A stretch of DNA of 64,000 nt from Gammaproteobacteria bacterium Ga0077554 (GTDB lineage Bacteria > Pseudomonadota > Gammaproteobacteria > Ga0077554 > Ga007554). The stretch is taken from NCBI GenBank assembly GCA_001464585.1, contig LNFF01000019.1, positions 44,981 through 108,980 on the forward strand, in the 5' to 3' direction. The notes under the pieces are model-generated. The model made no database searches. It saw only the letters and a program-made list of their open reading frames with translations, and had not been told where the DNA came from. This document shows positions 44,943 through 54,859 of the stretch, piece after piece (position 1 is the first letter of the stretch; the number at the start of each line of letters is the position of its first letter). A program made the position numbers and the translations under genes.

Positions 44943-44991
44943 CGCATGTTCCCAGAGTAAGTTTTGATGGTGCAGCAAGTTGGAATGAGCA

Positions 44992-46038
44992 TCAATCAAA
45001 CCACGGCCCAACTTCAGCCAAGACCAACCCACCGACCACTAGCAGCCATACAATCGTGATCGGGATAAATATTTTCCAGCCCAGACGCATAATCTGGTCA
45101 TAGCGGTAACGCGGGAAGGTGGCGCGGAACCATAAGAAAAAGAACAGGAACGCGGCCGTTTTAGCCAACAACCAGATGATACCCGGCACCCAGGCAAAAG
45201 CGTCTTCCAGCAGCGGAATGCCCTGGAACGGCGACAACCACCCGCCCATGAACATCAGCGCAGTGAGTACCGATACCAGAATCATGGCAGCATATTCAGC
45301 GAGGAAGAACAGCGCGAACGCCATGCCCGAGTATTCAACGTGGAAACCCGCCACAATTTCCGATTCACCTTCGGCTACGTCGAAAGGAGCACGGTTGGTC
45401 TCGGCGACGCCCGAAATAAAAAATACCAGGAACAGCGGGAACAACGGCAGCCAGAACCAATGCAGAAAACTGCCTTGCTGCGCCAGCACAATCTCACTCA
45501 AATTCATGCTTCCAGCGGCGATCAGCACGCCCACCAGCGCAAAGCCCATGGCAATTTCATACGACACGACCTGCGCGGCAGAACGTAGCGCGCCCAGAAA
45601 CGCGTATTTGGAGTTGGACGCCCAGCCGGAAATGATGATGCCATAGACGCCCATGGATGTCATTGCCAGGATATACAGCAGCCCGGCATCAACATTGGCC
45701 AGCACCAGGGTTTCATCAAACGGGATCACTGCCCATGCCGCCAGCGCAGGCGCCAGTGCGGCGATAGGACCCAACACAAACAGGAAACGGTTAGCATTGG
45801 TGGGGATGATAATTTCCTTGAGCACCAGCTTCAAACCATCGGCAATCGGCTGCAACCAGCCACCCGGCCCAACACGGTTAGGACCGATGCGCACCTGAAT
45901 GAAGCCAATCACTTTACGCTCGGCCAAGGTAAGATAGGCAACGGACAGCATGATCGGCACAACAATCGCCACAATCTTCAGAACTGTTTTAATAAGTTCA
46001 GGGAGGTCACTCCAGATGCCTTGCACCAGTTCAAACAT
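44992..46038 (-). CDS. nuoH: NADH-quinone oxidoreductase subunit H
   Basis: A 348-residue membrane subunit shaping the quinone chamber. Landmarks: [86 protein letters not shown] and [18 protein letters not shown]. Overlaps the end of nuoG by eight bases. The RHS island starts directly downstream, but nuoH itself is complete. Confidence 0.97.
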   Translation of the reverse strand: MFELVQGIWSDLPELIKTVLKIVAIVVPIMLSVAYLTLAERKVIGFIQVRIGPNRVGPGGWLQPIADGLKLVLKEIIIPTNANRFLFVLGPIAALAPALAAWAVIPFDETLVLANVDAGLLYILAMTSMGVYGIIISGWASNSKYAFLGALRSAAQVVSYEIAMGFALVGVLIAAGSMNLSEIVLAQQGSFLHWFWLPLFPLFLVFFISGVAETNRAPFDVAEGESEIVAGFHVEYSGMAFALFFLAEYAAMILVSVLTALMFMGGWLSPFQGIPLLEDAFAWVPGIIWLLAKTAAFLFFFLWFRATFPRYRYDQIMRLGWKIFIPITIVWLLVVGGLVLAEVGPWFD

Positions 46039-48373
46039 GAGATGTCACCCGGCTGCCACTGGATCCACTGGGGGCTGTGCCCATCGCACCAGAACCCGTC
46101 ATGTGCGCTACGCCTGCATGACCACTACTATTACGTGCCGTGCTGCGTAACACCTGGCGCGCATTGGCTGCCTCTTCAAAGCAATAGGCGCCCTGTTGTC
46201 CATCGACAGTCTGCTGCAACGCGTCACTACGCCGCACAATCGCATCCACCGCATAGATCGGGGCGGCGGTAATGCGCCGCGCATCAGGATCCGCACTCAA
46301 GGTTTCCGGGCAACGCCACGGCATTGTGTTGTCATGCTTGGTGCTATCGGACCGGGCTGCAACCAGCGCGCGCATTTCATCGCGCACTTCGTCCGACGAC
46401 ATATATTCAAAGCCGGGTAAATCCAGCAGATTCGCCATAACACGCAGCACTTTCCAGGCCGGACGCGCCTCGCCCAAGGGAGCGACCACACCCGCGAAAC
46501 TCTGCCAGCGCCCTTCGGCATTAACCAACGTGCCGGAGGTTTCGGTGAACGGCGCAATCGGCAGCAACACATCAGCATATTGCTGCATCGCATCAGTTTT
46601 ATACGCCGTCAGGGATACCACAAAATCAGCATCTGCCAAGGCTTCCATAGCGGCAACGGGATTGGCGCAATCCAGCTCAGGCTCAATACCCATCAACAAA
46701 TAACTCTTCAGATTGGCATCCAGCATGGCGCGTGCGTCCAAGCCCTGGTTGACCGACAGCTTGACCAATCCATTGCATGGCGCGCCACGGTGCGGCAATG
46801 CACCGGCTAACCAACCACCGACACTGTTGCCCGACTCCGGAAAATATCCCAGCACCGCATTGCTCAACTGGGCAATGACCCCCGCCAGCGCACGCAGTGT
46901 CGACAAGGCAGGATGCGCCAATGCCTGGCTGCCTAACAGCACCGTTGCTCGCGGTGATTGATGCAACCGTTTGGCTATATCAGCATGCGCGTCCGTAACC
47001 GTGATATTAGACAGCAACGCATCAAGACCCTGTGGCGCGGACGCGCCAGTAATACTCAACAGCGCTTTCGTCACCGCCGCAAGGTCATGCTCCATGCCTG
47101 CCACACCGGAGGTCAACTGCGCCTTAACCGGAAAATTAAAATCATGGCGTTGCGCATTCACAAACATGATGCTGGCGCCACGCAATGCGGCTTTACGCAA
47201 ACGTAACCCGGCAATGGGCTGCTCTTTGCGTACGTTAGAACCTATCAGCAACGCGGCATCGAGCTTTTCAAGATCGGCGATGCCCTGGCCTAACCACGGA
47301 TACAGCGGTGCTGTATCCTGATCACTGAAATCCTGTTGGCGCAGGCGATGGTCAATATTGTCGCCTCCCAGCGCACGTACCAGTTTTTGCGCCAGATACA
47401 TTTCTTCAACGGTCGCCATCGGCGAAACCAGCGCGCCTAACTGGGTTGCGCCATAACGCACGAGTATCGGTTTCAAGCCATTCACCACAAACTCAAACGC
47501 CGTTGTCCAGTCAACTTCATGCCACTTGCCATCTTTTTTAATCATCGGCGCACGCAAGCGATCATCACTGTTCAGTCCCTCATAGCTGAAGCGATCGCGG
47601 TCAGAAATCCAGGTTTCATTGATCTCTTCATTTTCACGCGGCAAAAAGCGCATGGCTTTATTGCCGCGCACATCCACACTTAGATTGGAGCCAATGCAAT
47701 CATGCGGGGCGACCGTATCACGTTGTGCCAATTCCCAGACGCGCGCAGTGTAACGGAATGGTTTGGAGGTCAGCGCGCCCACCGGGCATAAATCAATGAC
47801 GTTGCCCGACAATTCAGAAACCATGGCTTTTTCCACATACATGCCAATTTCCATGTGCTCGCCGCGGCCTGTCGCACCCAACTCTTTAACACCCGCCACT
47901 TCCTGTCCAAAGCGCACGCAACGTGTGCAGTGGATGCAGCGCGTCATTTCAGTGGAAATTAACGGGCCAATGTCCTTGTCTTTTACGACGCGTTTCTTTT
48001 CCATAAAGCGCGAATTGCTGGCGCCATATCCCAGCGCCAGATCCTGCAAATCACACTCACCACCCTGATCGCAAATAGGGCAATCGAGCGGATGGTTAAT
48101 CAATAAAAATTCCATCACGCCTTTTTGTGCATCCAGAGCGCGCGGTGATTTGGTGTAAACACGCATACCCTCAGTCACCGGTGTCGCACAGGCAGGCAAC
48201 GGCTTGGCGGCCTTGTCCACCTCAACCAGGCACATGCGGCAGTTGGCGGCAATGGATAATTTTTTGTGGTAGCAAAAACGCGGGATAGGAATACCTGCGT
48301 CATCCGCCGCCTCAATAACCATCGAGCCGTCCTTCGCCTGAACCTGTCTACCATCAATTTCGATGTTTACCAT
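46031..48373 (-). CDS. nuoG: NADH-quinone oxidoreductase subunit G
   Basis: A 780-residue Fe-S subunit of the peripheral arm. N-terminal 2Fe-2S domain ([22 protein letters not shown]-x10-C-x2-C-x13-C), then [18 protein letters not shown] (N5 site with His), [12 protein letters not shown]...C (4Fe-4S), and a molybdopterin-oxidoreductase-like domain from about 220. The ATG at 48373 ([16 protein letters not shown]) matches the usual opening; the frame runs 20 codons further up without homology. Confidence 0.95.
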   Translation of the reverse strand: MVNIEIDGRQVQAKDGSMVIEAADDAGIPIPRFCYHKKLSIAANCRMCLVEVDKAAKPLPACATPVTEGMRVYTKSPRALDAQKGVMEFLLINHPLDCPICDQGGECDLQDLALGYGASNSRFMEKKRVVKDKDIGPLISTEMTRCIHCTRCVRFGQEVAGVKELGATGRGEHMEIGMYVEKAMVSELSGNVIDLCPVGALTSKPFRYTARVWELAQRDTVAPHDCIGSNLSVDVRGNKAMRFLPRENEEINETWISDRDRFSYEGLNSDDRLRAPMIKKDGKWHEVDWTTAFEFVVNGLKPILVRYGATQLGALVSPMATVEEMYLAQKLVRALGGDNIDHRLRQQDFSDQDTAPLYPWLGQGIADLEKLDAALLIGSNVRKEQPIAGLRLRKAALRGASIMFVNAQRHDFNFPVKAQLTSGVAGMEHDLAAVTKALLSITGASAPQGLDALLSNITVTDAHADIAKRLHQSPRATVLLGSQALAHPALSTLRALAGVIAQLSNAVLGYFPESGNSVGGWLAGALPHRGAPCNGLVKLSVNQGLDARAMLDANLKSYLLMGIEPELDCANPVAAMEALADADFVVSLTAYKTDAMQQYADVLLPIAPFTETSGTLVNAEGRWQSFAGVVAPLGEARPAWKVLRVMANLLDLPGFEYMSSDEVRDEMRALVAARSDSTKHDNTMPWRCPETLSADPDARRITAAPIYAVDAIVRRSDALQQTVDGQQGAYCFEEAANARQVLRSTARNSSGHAGVAHMTGSGAMGTAPSGSSGSRVTSHV

Positions 48374-48433
48374 AACCGCCTGTCTGCCATTAATCGTTGG
48401 TTGGCCATTCATTGATTGGGGCACGCTGAACAA

Positions 48434-49753
48434 TCATGCCGCACTGACACGTAGCGCCTCGGGCGCGTGCCCGCCTTCGGCATGATGCCCCACCATGCAC
48501 TGACGATGATCAATGTGATACTGAAATTCTTCGCGGAAATGTTTGATGAAACTGATCACCGGCATTGCCGCCGCATCTCCCAAGGCGCAAATGGTACGGC
48601 CCTGTATTTTGTTGGACACATCGACCAGCATGTCCAGATCTTCCTGCTTGCCGTGCCCATGCTCAATGCGATGGATCACACGCGACAGCCAGCCCGTGCC
48701 TTCACGGCACGGCGTGCATTGGCCGCATGACTCTTCATAATAAAAATGTGCGATGCGCGCCAGCACACGCACCATGCAAGTGGTGTCGTCCATAATGATA
48801 ACCGAACCTGCGCCCAGCATCGAACCGGCCTTGGCGATGGCGTCATAATCCATGGTCACACCCATCATGACATCACCGGGCATCACCGGCACGGATGAGC
48901 CGCCGGGGATCACGGCCTTGAGCTTGCGCCCGCCGCTCACGCCGCCCGCCATCTCCAGCAGCTTGGAAAACGGCGTGCCCATTGGCACTTCATAATTACC
49001 GGGCTTATTGACATGGCCCGACACGGAAAAAATCTTGGTGCCGCCATTATTCGGTTTGCCGAGATCCAGAAACCAGCGACCGCCATTTTTCAGGATCAAC
49101 GGCACGGATGCCAGGGTTTCAGTATTGTTAATCGTCGTGGGGCGGCCATACAAGCCATAGCTGGCCGGAAACGGCGGTTTGAAACGTGGCTGGCCTTTTT
49201 TGCCTTCCAGAGACTCCAGCAACGCGGTTTCTTCGCCGCAAATATACGCGCCCGCGCCGAGGTGGGAATGCAACTCAAAATCAAAACCTGCACCCATAAT
49301 GTTCTTGCCGAGGAAGCCGGCGCGACGCGCTTCTTCCAACGCGCCCTCGAAACGCTCATACGGCTCCCAGAATTCGCCGCGCATGTAGTTGTAGCCCACT
49401 GTAGCGCCGATGGTATAGCCCGCAATCGCCATGCCTTCAATCAACGCATGCGGGTTGTAACGCAAAATATCACGATCTTTAAATGTGCCAGGTTCGCCTT
49501 CATCGGAATTGCACACGATGTATTTCTGGCCGGGCACATTACGTGGCATGAAGCTCCATTTCAGACCCGTGGGAAATCCTGCGCCACCGCGACCGCGTAA
49601 AGCCGAAGTTTTCAGTTCCGCAATAATTTCTTCTGGTGGAGTTTTTTCCGCAAGGATTTTTTTCCACGCCTGATACCCGCCCACACTGAGGTAAGACTCC
49701 AGCGTCCAGGGCTTCTCAAGATGCATAGTATTAAAACAGACTTCATTAGTCAT
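48434..49753 (-). CDS. nuoF: NADH-quinone oxidoreductase subunit F
   Basis: A 439-residue flavoprotein subunit: NADH and FMN sites ([50 protein letters not shown]) and the 4Fe-4S N3 motif [12 protein letters not shown]...C. The usual opening [12 protein letters not shown] places the start at 49753. The frame is open 43 codons further but only through the MITE-like element. SD is weak, so expression may rely on read-through from nuoE. Confidence 0.95.
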   Translation of the reverse strand: MTNEVCFNTMHLEKPWTLESYLSVGGYQAWKKILAEKTPPEEIIAELKTSALRGRGGAGFPTGLKWSFMPRNVPGQKYIVCNSDEGEPGTFKDRDILRYNPHALIEGMAIAGYTIGATVGYNYMRGEFWEPYERFEGALEEARRAGFLGKNIMGAGFDFELHSHLGAGAYICGEETALLESLEGKKGQPRFKPPFPASYGLYGRPTTINNTETLASVPLILKNGGRWFLDLGKPNNGGTKIFSVSGHVNKPGNYEVPMGTPFSKLLEMAGGVSGGRKLKAVIPGGSSVPVMPGDVMMGVTMDYDAIAKAGSMLGAGSVIIMDDTTCMVRVLARIAHFYYEESCGQCTPCREGTGWLSRVIHRIEHGHGKQEDLDMLVDVSNKIQGRTICALGDAAAMPVISFIKHFREEFQYHIDHRQCMVGHHAEGGHAPEALRVSAA

Positions 49754-49766
49754 GACAGTCACCCGA

Positions 49767-49926
49767 GTGTAGTGAGTCACATAAAATGGCACATAAAACG
49801 GCGTCTTTTGCCTTGGGGCGGCGTTGCTCGTCGTTGCCATAGAATGAGCTATGGCGCCTTCTCGCGCCTTGCCCCAAGCCAAAATCCATCCGTTTTATTT
49901 GTACCATTTTGTGTGACTCACTACAC
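49767..49926. mobile_element. MITE-like element between nuoE and nuoF
   Basis: A 160-bp palindromic element with imperfect terminal repeats: GTGTAGTGAGTCACATAAAA with TGGCACATAAAACGG at the left and its complement CCGTTTTATTTGTACC then ATTTTGTGTGACTCACTACAC at the right. The interior carries GCCATAGAATGAGCTATGGC and GGGGC/GCCCC arms. The nuoE stop codon is inside the right end. Layout is like the element at 16263-16426. No transposase. Confidence 0.75.
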
Positions 49927-50430
49927 TAGATCCGCAAGAATTTCATCAATTTTTTCGGGTGTCAGGTTTTCATAGTAATGCTTGCCAATCTGAAACATCG
50001 GCGCGCCACCACAGGCCGCCAGGCATTCCACTTCCTTGAGCGTAAATTTGCCATCTGCTGTGGTTTGCCCCAAACGTACGCCCAATTTGGTTTCAAGATG
50101 GGCAACAATCCCGTCCGACCCCCGCAGCATGCACGAGATATTAGTGCAAACGCTGATCTTGTGGCGCCCGATCGGCTTGAGCGAATACATGGTATAGAAG
50201 GTTGCCACTTCATAAACAGAAATAGGTTCCATTTCCAGGTACGCGGCAACTTCATCCATCAATTCTTTACTGAGCCAACCACCGTTAGCATCCTGCACAA
50301 TATGCAGCGCCGGAATGACTGCGGACTGCTTACGCTCGGGCGGAAAATTACCCACCCAGCGATCAATAGCGGCATACACCTCGGGAGAAAAAACGTGACC
50401 CTTTATCGTAGCTGTATCAACTTGCAACAT
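49921..50430 (-). CDS. nuoE: NADH-quinone oxidoreductase subunit E
   Basis: A 169-residue thioredoxin-fold subunit with the 2Fe-2S N1a cluster: C at about 99 and 104 (SVCTNISCML) and about 140 and 144 (ECLAACGGAP). N-terminal helices QSAVIPALHIVQDANGGW and EVATFYTMYSLKPIGRH are typical. Its start overlaps the nuoD stop (TGATG). Its own stop lies in the MITE-like element, so the last residue context may have been altered. Confidence 0.96.
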   Translation of the reverse strand: MLQVDTATIKGHVFSPEVYAAIDRWVGNFPPERKQSAVIPALHIVQDANGGWLSKELMDEVAAYLEMEPISVYEVATFYTMYSLKPIGRHKISVCTNISCMLRGSDGIVAHLETKLGVRLGQTTADGKFTLKEVECLAACGGAPMFQIGKHYYENLTPEKIDEILADLV

Positions 50431-51683
50431 CAGCGATCAACCTCACCAAATACGATGTCTTGCGTACCGATAATCGCGACCACGTCTGCGATCATGTGAC
50501 CCCGCACCATCTCATCCAGGCCTGCAATATGCGCAAAACCCGGCGCACGAATTTTCATGCGGTACGGTTTGTTGGCGCCATCCGATACCAGATAAACCCC
50601 AAATTCGCCCTTGGGATGCTCAATCGCGGCATAGGCCTCGCCTTCCGGCAAGCAAAAACCTTCGGTAAATAATTTGAAGTGATGGATCAATGCCTCCATG
50701 TCACCTTTCATCTCCACACGCGACGGCGACGCAATCTTGTGATTATCAATCATCACCGGGCCAGGATTCTTGCGCAGCCAGTCGATGCACTGGATAATAA
50801 TCCGGTTTGACTGGCGCATTTCTTCGACACGCACCAGATAACGGTCGTAGCAATCACCCTGCACACCCACCGGAATATCAAACTGCAAGCGATCATAGAC
50901 TTCATAGGGCTGCTTCTTGCGCAAATCCCACTCTATGCCTGAGCCGCGTAACATCGGCCCAGTGAAACCCATCTGCAAAGCACGCTCCGGTGTTACCACT
51001 CCGATACCGACAGTACGCTGCTTCCAGATGCGGTTATCGGTCAGCAGGGTTTCGTATTCGTCGACGTAACCGGGAAAACGCCGCGTGAAATCTTCAATAA
51101 AATCGAGCAATGAACCCTGGCGATTGGTATTGAGTGCATCGACCTGTTTCTGGTTATGCCATTTGGATGCCTGGTAGCCGGGCATGCTGCCCGGCAGATC
51201 GCGGTACACACCGCCGGGACGATAATAGGCTGCGTGCATGCGCGCGCCCGACACCGCTTCGTAGCAATCCAGCAAATCTTCACGCTCGCGGAAACAATAC
51301 AGGAACACGGTCATGGCACCGATATCCAGCGCGTGTGCGCCCAGCCACAGCAGGTGATTCAACACGCGCGTGATTTCATCAAACATAACGCGGATATATT
51401 GCGCACGCAACGGGGGCTCAATGCCCAACAACTTTTCCATGGCAAGCACGTAACCATGCTCGTTACACATCATGGACACGTAATCGAGACGATCCATGTA
51501 GGGTATGCTTTGAATATAGGGCTTGCTTTCGGCCAATTTTTCAGTAGCGCGATGCAGCAGGCCAATATGCGGATCGGCGCGTTCAATCACTTCGCCGTCC
51601 ATCTCCAGCACCAGACGCAACACGCCGTGCGCGGACGGGTGCTGCGGCCCAAAGTTCATGGTGTAATTGCGGATCTCAGCCAC
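50430..51683 (-). CDS. nuoD: NADH-quinone oxidoreductase subunit D
   Basis: A 417-residue 49-kDa-type subunit that forms much of the quinone site with NuoB and NuoH. Landmarks: [54 protein letters not shown] (Tyr and His near quinone), [14 protein letters not shown] and [39 protein letters not shown] at the end. Overlaps nuoC by eight bases. Confidence 0.98.
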   Translation of the reverse strand: MAEIRNYTMNFGPQHPSAHGVLRLVLEMDGEVIERADPHIGLLHRATEKLAESKPYIQSIPYMDRLDYVSMMCNEHGYVLAMEKLLGIEPPLRAQYIRVMFDEITRVLNHLLWLGAHALDIGAMTVFLYCFREREDLLDCYEAVSGARMHAAYYRPGGVYRDLPGSMPGYQASKWHNQKQVDALNTNRQGSLLDFIEDFTRRFPGYVDEYETLLTDNRIWKQRTVGIGVVTPERALQMGFTGPMLRGSGIEWDLRKKQPYEVYDRLQFDIPVGVQGDCYDRYLVRVEEMRQSNRIIIQCIDWLRKNPGPVMIDNHKIASPSRVEMKGDMEALIHHFKLFTEGFCLPEGEAYAAIEHPKGEFGVYLVSDGANKPYRMKIRAPGFAHIAGLDEMVRGHMIADVVAIIGTQDIVFGEVDR

Positions 51684-52323
51684 GCTTCACCCCTTTCTCA
51701 CTTGTTTTCGCACTGTCACTCTCTTCATAACGGTTGTCATGGCGAATCACGCGTGGCACCAGAATGCGCGGCTCGATGCTAACCGGCTCGTACACCACGC
51801 GCTTTTTATGTGGGTCGTAACGCATTTCAACATTACCGATCAGCGGGAAATCCTTGCGGAACGGATGCCCGATAAATCCGTAATCCGTGAGCAAACGACG
51901 TAGATCAGGGTGACCCTCAAACAGGATACCAAACAGATCAAACGCCTCACGCTCATACCAGTTGGCCGCATTCCAGATATTAACTACAGAATCCACGCGT
52001 GGCATATCGTCACTGGACATCAACGGCAAAAATACCTTGAGACGCAGGCGCTGGTTATTTTTTACGGATAACAAATGGTACACCACGGCAAACCGTGGCC
52101 CTTGCCAAGGTGTCTCGCCATACTCCAGATAATCCACACCGCACAGATCGATCAACTGCTCAAATGAAAATTCTGGCTCATCACGTAACGCCGCGCATAC
52201 CTCCAGCAATTTCTCGCCGGGCAACTGCACGGTCACTTCCCCCACTGCCACACGACACTCGGTGATGCTGCTGCCAAAGCGCGCTTGCAGTGCGTTTGCT
52301 AAATCCTGTTTTACATCAGACAT
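51676..52323 (-). CDS. nuoC: NADH-quinone oxidoreductase subunit C
   Basis: A 215-residue 30-kDa-type subunit, separate from NuoD (not fused as in E. coli). [67 protein letters not shown] is the family signature. The C-terminal 20 residues are charged and variable. Confidence 0.97.
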   Translation of the reverse strand: MSDVKQDLANALQARFGSSITECRVAVGEVTVQLPGEKLLEVCAALRDEPEFSFEQLIDLCGVDYLEYGETPWQGPRFAVVYHLLSVKNNQRLRLKVFLPLMSSDDMPRVDSVVNIWNAANWYEREAFDLFGILFEGHPDLRRLLTDYGFIGHPFRKDFPLIGNVEMRYDPHKKRVVYEPVSIEPRILVPRVIRHDNRYEESDSAKTSEKGVKRG

Positions 52324-52358
52324 GGATCAAAACTCGGCCGTAATAATTTATTGGGAAC

Positions 52359-52835
52359 TTAACGTGCGATGGTGTTAGTACGTTTAATTTTGTTTTGCAA
52401 CTGGATAATGCCGTACAGCAACGCCTCGGCGGTAGGCGGACAGCCCGGGACATAAATATCCACCGGCACAATGCGATCGCAGCCGCGCACCACGGCATAT
52501 GAATAATGATAATAGCCGCCGCCGTTGGCACAGGAACCCATTGAAATCACCCAGCGCGGCTCGCTCATCTGGTCATACACCTTGCGCAGGGCCGGCGCCA
52601 TTTTATTCACCAGCGTACCTGCCACCACCATCACGTCAGACTGGCGCGGACTGGGGCGAAACACCACACCGAAGCGATCCAGATCGTAACGTGCGGCACC
52701 CGCATGCATCATCTCTACCGCGCAACAGGCCAAGCCAAACGTCATGGGCCACAACGAACCGGTACGCGCCCAGTTAATCAGTGCGTCAGCAGTCGTCGTG
52801 ACTACGCTCTTTTCAAGGATGCCTTCTATTCCCAT
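52359..52835 (-). CDS. nuoB: NADH-quinone oxidoreductase subunit B
   Basis: A 158-residue subunit holding the terminal 4Fe-4S cluster N2 next to quinone: adjacent Cys pair in [13 protein letters not shown] (about 37-38), C in [12 protein letters not shown] (about 102) and C in [14 protein letters not shown] (about 132). ATG at 52835 preferred (MGIEGIL) with a purine-rich SD. Overlaps nuoA by ten bases. Confidence 0.98.
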   Translation of the reverse strand: MGIEGILEKSVVTTTADALINWARTGSLWPMTFGLACCAVEMMHAGAARYDLDRFGVVFRPSPRQSDVMVVAGTLVNKMAPALRKVYDQMSEPRWVISMGSCANGGGYYHYSYAVVRGCDRIVPVDIYVPGCPPTAEALLYGIIQLQNKIKRTNTIAR

Positions 52836-53182
52836 TCCAGCGCCCCTTTCTTCCACTCATAAATAAAGCCAATCACGAGGATGGACAGAAACACCACCAT
52901 CGCCATATAACCAAACATGCCAATTTCCGTCAACACCGTTCCCCACGGGAACAGGAAGGCAATTTCAAGATCAAATACGATAAACAGAATGGCGACCAGA
53001 TAGTAACGCACGTCAAACTTCATGCGCGAATCTTCAAACGCTTCAAAGCCGCATTCATAAGGGGAGTTTTTTGCGCTATCCGGGCGATGCGGCGCGATTA
53101 AAAAACCAGCAAGCAGCGGGGCGATGCCAAAAAAGGCGCCCAATGCAAGGAATACTAAAACAGGCAAATAGTTTTCTAGCAC
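52826..53182 (-). CDS. nuoA: NADH-quinone oxidoreductase subunit A
   Basis: A 118-residue membrane subunit, three helices, with [39 protein letters not shown], the ND3 core. GTG start. First gene of the nuo operon. Confidence 0.97.
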   Translation of the reverse strand: MLENYLPVLVFLALGAFFGIAPLLAGFLIAPHRPDSAKNSPYECGFEAFEDSRMKFDVRYYLVAILFIVFDLEIAFLFPWGTVLTEIGMFGYMAMVVFLSILVIGFIYEWKKGALEWE

Positions 53183-53859
53183 TTATCAACCCCCACCCAC
53201 CGTTAGTGGCTATTTGGCCAAGCCCTGTATGGACACCCGGTTCGGCACTGAACGGGCATCATCAAATATAATTTATGTCGTCCAGCAAAAACAGGCTGGT
53301 TTTCGAGTCTATGGCACTCAATAAGACACTGTCAAGTGATAATCCTCAAAACGGCGCTTGAAACCTGCACGGATCACCAATAGGCTGAATCTGGGCGGGA
53401 AAATCATGAAATCTGCCATCACCTTGGCGGTAGGCGATGGCTGCCTCATAGCACGTTATTTTCTCACTTATCTTCAATATCTTAGACGATATCGCCGCGA
53501 TTGTGCACCCTGCCGGGAAATCCCCTGAAACGACCGTATGATGGATGAGGTTAGGTAGAATCAACTTAAAAACAAAGGCTTGATAAGAAAGCAATGTTTC
53601 GTTAAATCAGGTGAAAATAGAGAGTTTTTTGATTATTTGGATAAAGTCACCGTATAAAGAAATTTTGCATCACCCCATCTCACACAGGGCAGATCTTAAC
53701 CGCCCGGTCTCTTTTGCTGTAAATTTAACCTCCTATATGAAGATTTTTTCACGGTGCTCCTCCACAGCGGTGGTTATTTCATTGCACGCACGGGGCGCGA
53801 AACGTGTATGCTATTCGCGTGATATTTATCCTGCTTGGCACTTATTTCGGAAACTGGAC
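53183..53859. other. Divergent control region between nuoA and the Crp/Fnr gene
   Basis: About 680 bases. It includes a candidate nuo promoter. The open frame upstream of the regulator start (53611-53859) and an 82-codon minus-strand frame (53346-53594) show no homology-like features and are not called. Confidence 0.5.
53306..53335 (-). promoter_or_regulatory. Candidate sigma-70 promoter of the nuo operon
   Basis: On the minus strand a perfect -35 TTGACA (53330-53335) stands 18 bases before TAGACT (53306-53311). It lies about 125 bases ahead of the nuoA start, in the right orientation. No experimental support. Confidence 0.45.
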
Positions 53860-54621
53860 ATGACCAGCCCCCACAGCCCCAATCAAAACTATCTTCTCGC
53901 GGCTCTGCCTAAGGCTGAGTTCGAGCGCATCGCCCCCCATCTGGAGTTGGTCGCGATGCCCTTGGGTCAAGTGCTTTATGAATCCGGTGAACAGTTGCAA
54001 TACGCCTATTTTCCAACCACTGCCATCCTGTCCCTGCACTATGTAATGGAGAGCGGCGCATCGTCCGAAATCGCGGGGGTGGGTAATGAGGGTGTACTAG
54101 GCATTTCGTTTTTCATGGGGGGGGATACCACCCCCAGCCGGGCCGTGGTGCAGACGGCGGGCTACGGTTATCAACTGAAAATGCAGTTGCTGATGGATGA
54201 ATTTAATCGCACTGGAGGGCGTCGCGCCGGCATTATGCAGAATTTACTGCTGCGCTACACGCAGGCGCTGCTGACACAGGTATCACAAACCGCGGTATGC
54301 AATCGCCATCACAGCGTGGAGCAGCAACTGTGCCGCTGGCTGTTGCTAACCCTCGATCGCTTGCCCAGCAATGAGTTGACCATGACGCAGGAACTGATTG
54401 CCAGCATGCTCGGCGTGCGCCGTGAAGGCATCACCGAGGCCGCTGGGCATTTGCAGAAAGCCGGGTGCATTCGTTACCGCCGTGGCCACATCACCGTACT
54501 TGACCGGGCGGCCCTGGAAGCTCGTGTATGTGAATGTTATGCGGTAGTTAAAAAAGAACATGACCGTTTGCTGTGTGATGTGCGTAATCGTCAAGGTCCC
54601 ATCTTCACCACCCACGATTAG
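53860..54621 (+). CDS. Crp/Fnr family transcriptional regulator (second copy)
   Basis: A 253-residue close paralogue of the 4680-5453 regulator: same opening (NQNYLLAALPKAEFERIAPHLEL), beta-roll LYESGEQLQYAYFPTTAILSLHY, shared Cys at equivalent positions (AVCNRHH, QLCRWLL, CECYAVVKKEHD) and the same recognition helix GVRREGITEAA. The longer frame upstream lacks similarity to the paralogue, so the ATG at 53860 is used. Near-identical DNA-contact residues suggest overlapping targets. It is transcribed divergently from nuo and could act on it (inference). Confidence 0.88.
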   Translation: MTSPHSPNQNYLLAALPKAEFERIAPHLELVAMPLGQVLYESGEQLQYAYFPTTAILSLHYVMESGASSEIAGVGNEGVLGISFFMGGDTTPSRAVVQTAGYGYQLKMQLLMDEFNRTGGRRAGIMQNLLLRYTQALLTQVSQTAVCNRHHSVEQQLCRWLLLTLDRLPSNELTMTQELIASMLGVRREGITEAAGHLQKAGCIRYRRGHITVLDRAALEARVCECYAVVKKEHDRLLCDVRNRQGPIFTTHD

Positions 54622-54859
54622 AATTTCCCTGCTGGCCGTTTTCTCTGGCTTGTGCGCGATAACGCACAGAGATAAAGGCTGGGAAGGTTCAAGATAGAAT
54701 AGAATTTTCCTATATACGCATTGAATTACCCCCAATCCGACGCCTGCAATGAAAGGTGTATGTTTTTGCACAGGATGCGCATATAAGTGGTGCAGCGCAA
54801 ATATGCGCCTTCGGTTTCGCGATCCGCCAGACTCATTCGCGCTTTAACAGAGGTCGGCC

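Noticed and set aside
39157..44991. Target-site direct repeats at both edges of the nuo island
   Set aside because: By eye no convincing direct repeat is shared between the nuoH end and the nuoI start; a computed alignment could still find a short one.
48434..49882. NuoF starting at 49882
   Set aside because: The extra 43 residues are a translation of the MITE-like element; the family opening is at 49753.
53183..53350. Possible tRNA-Leu or secG upstream of nuoA, as in some proteobacteria
   Set aside because: No cloverleaf, CCA end or secG-like frame could be found in the sequence.
53346..53594. 82-codon minus-strand frame upstream of nuoA
   Set aside because: Overlaps the control region of the Crp/Fnr gene, lacks an SD and any family similarity.
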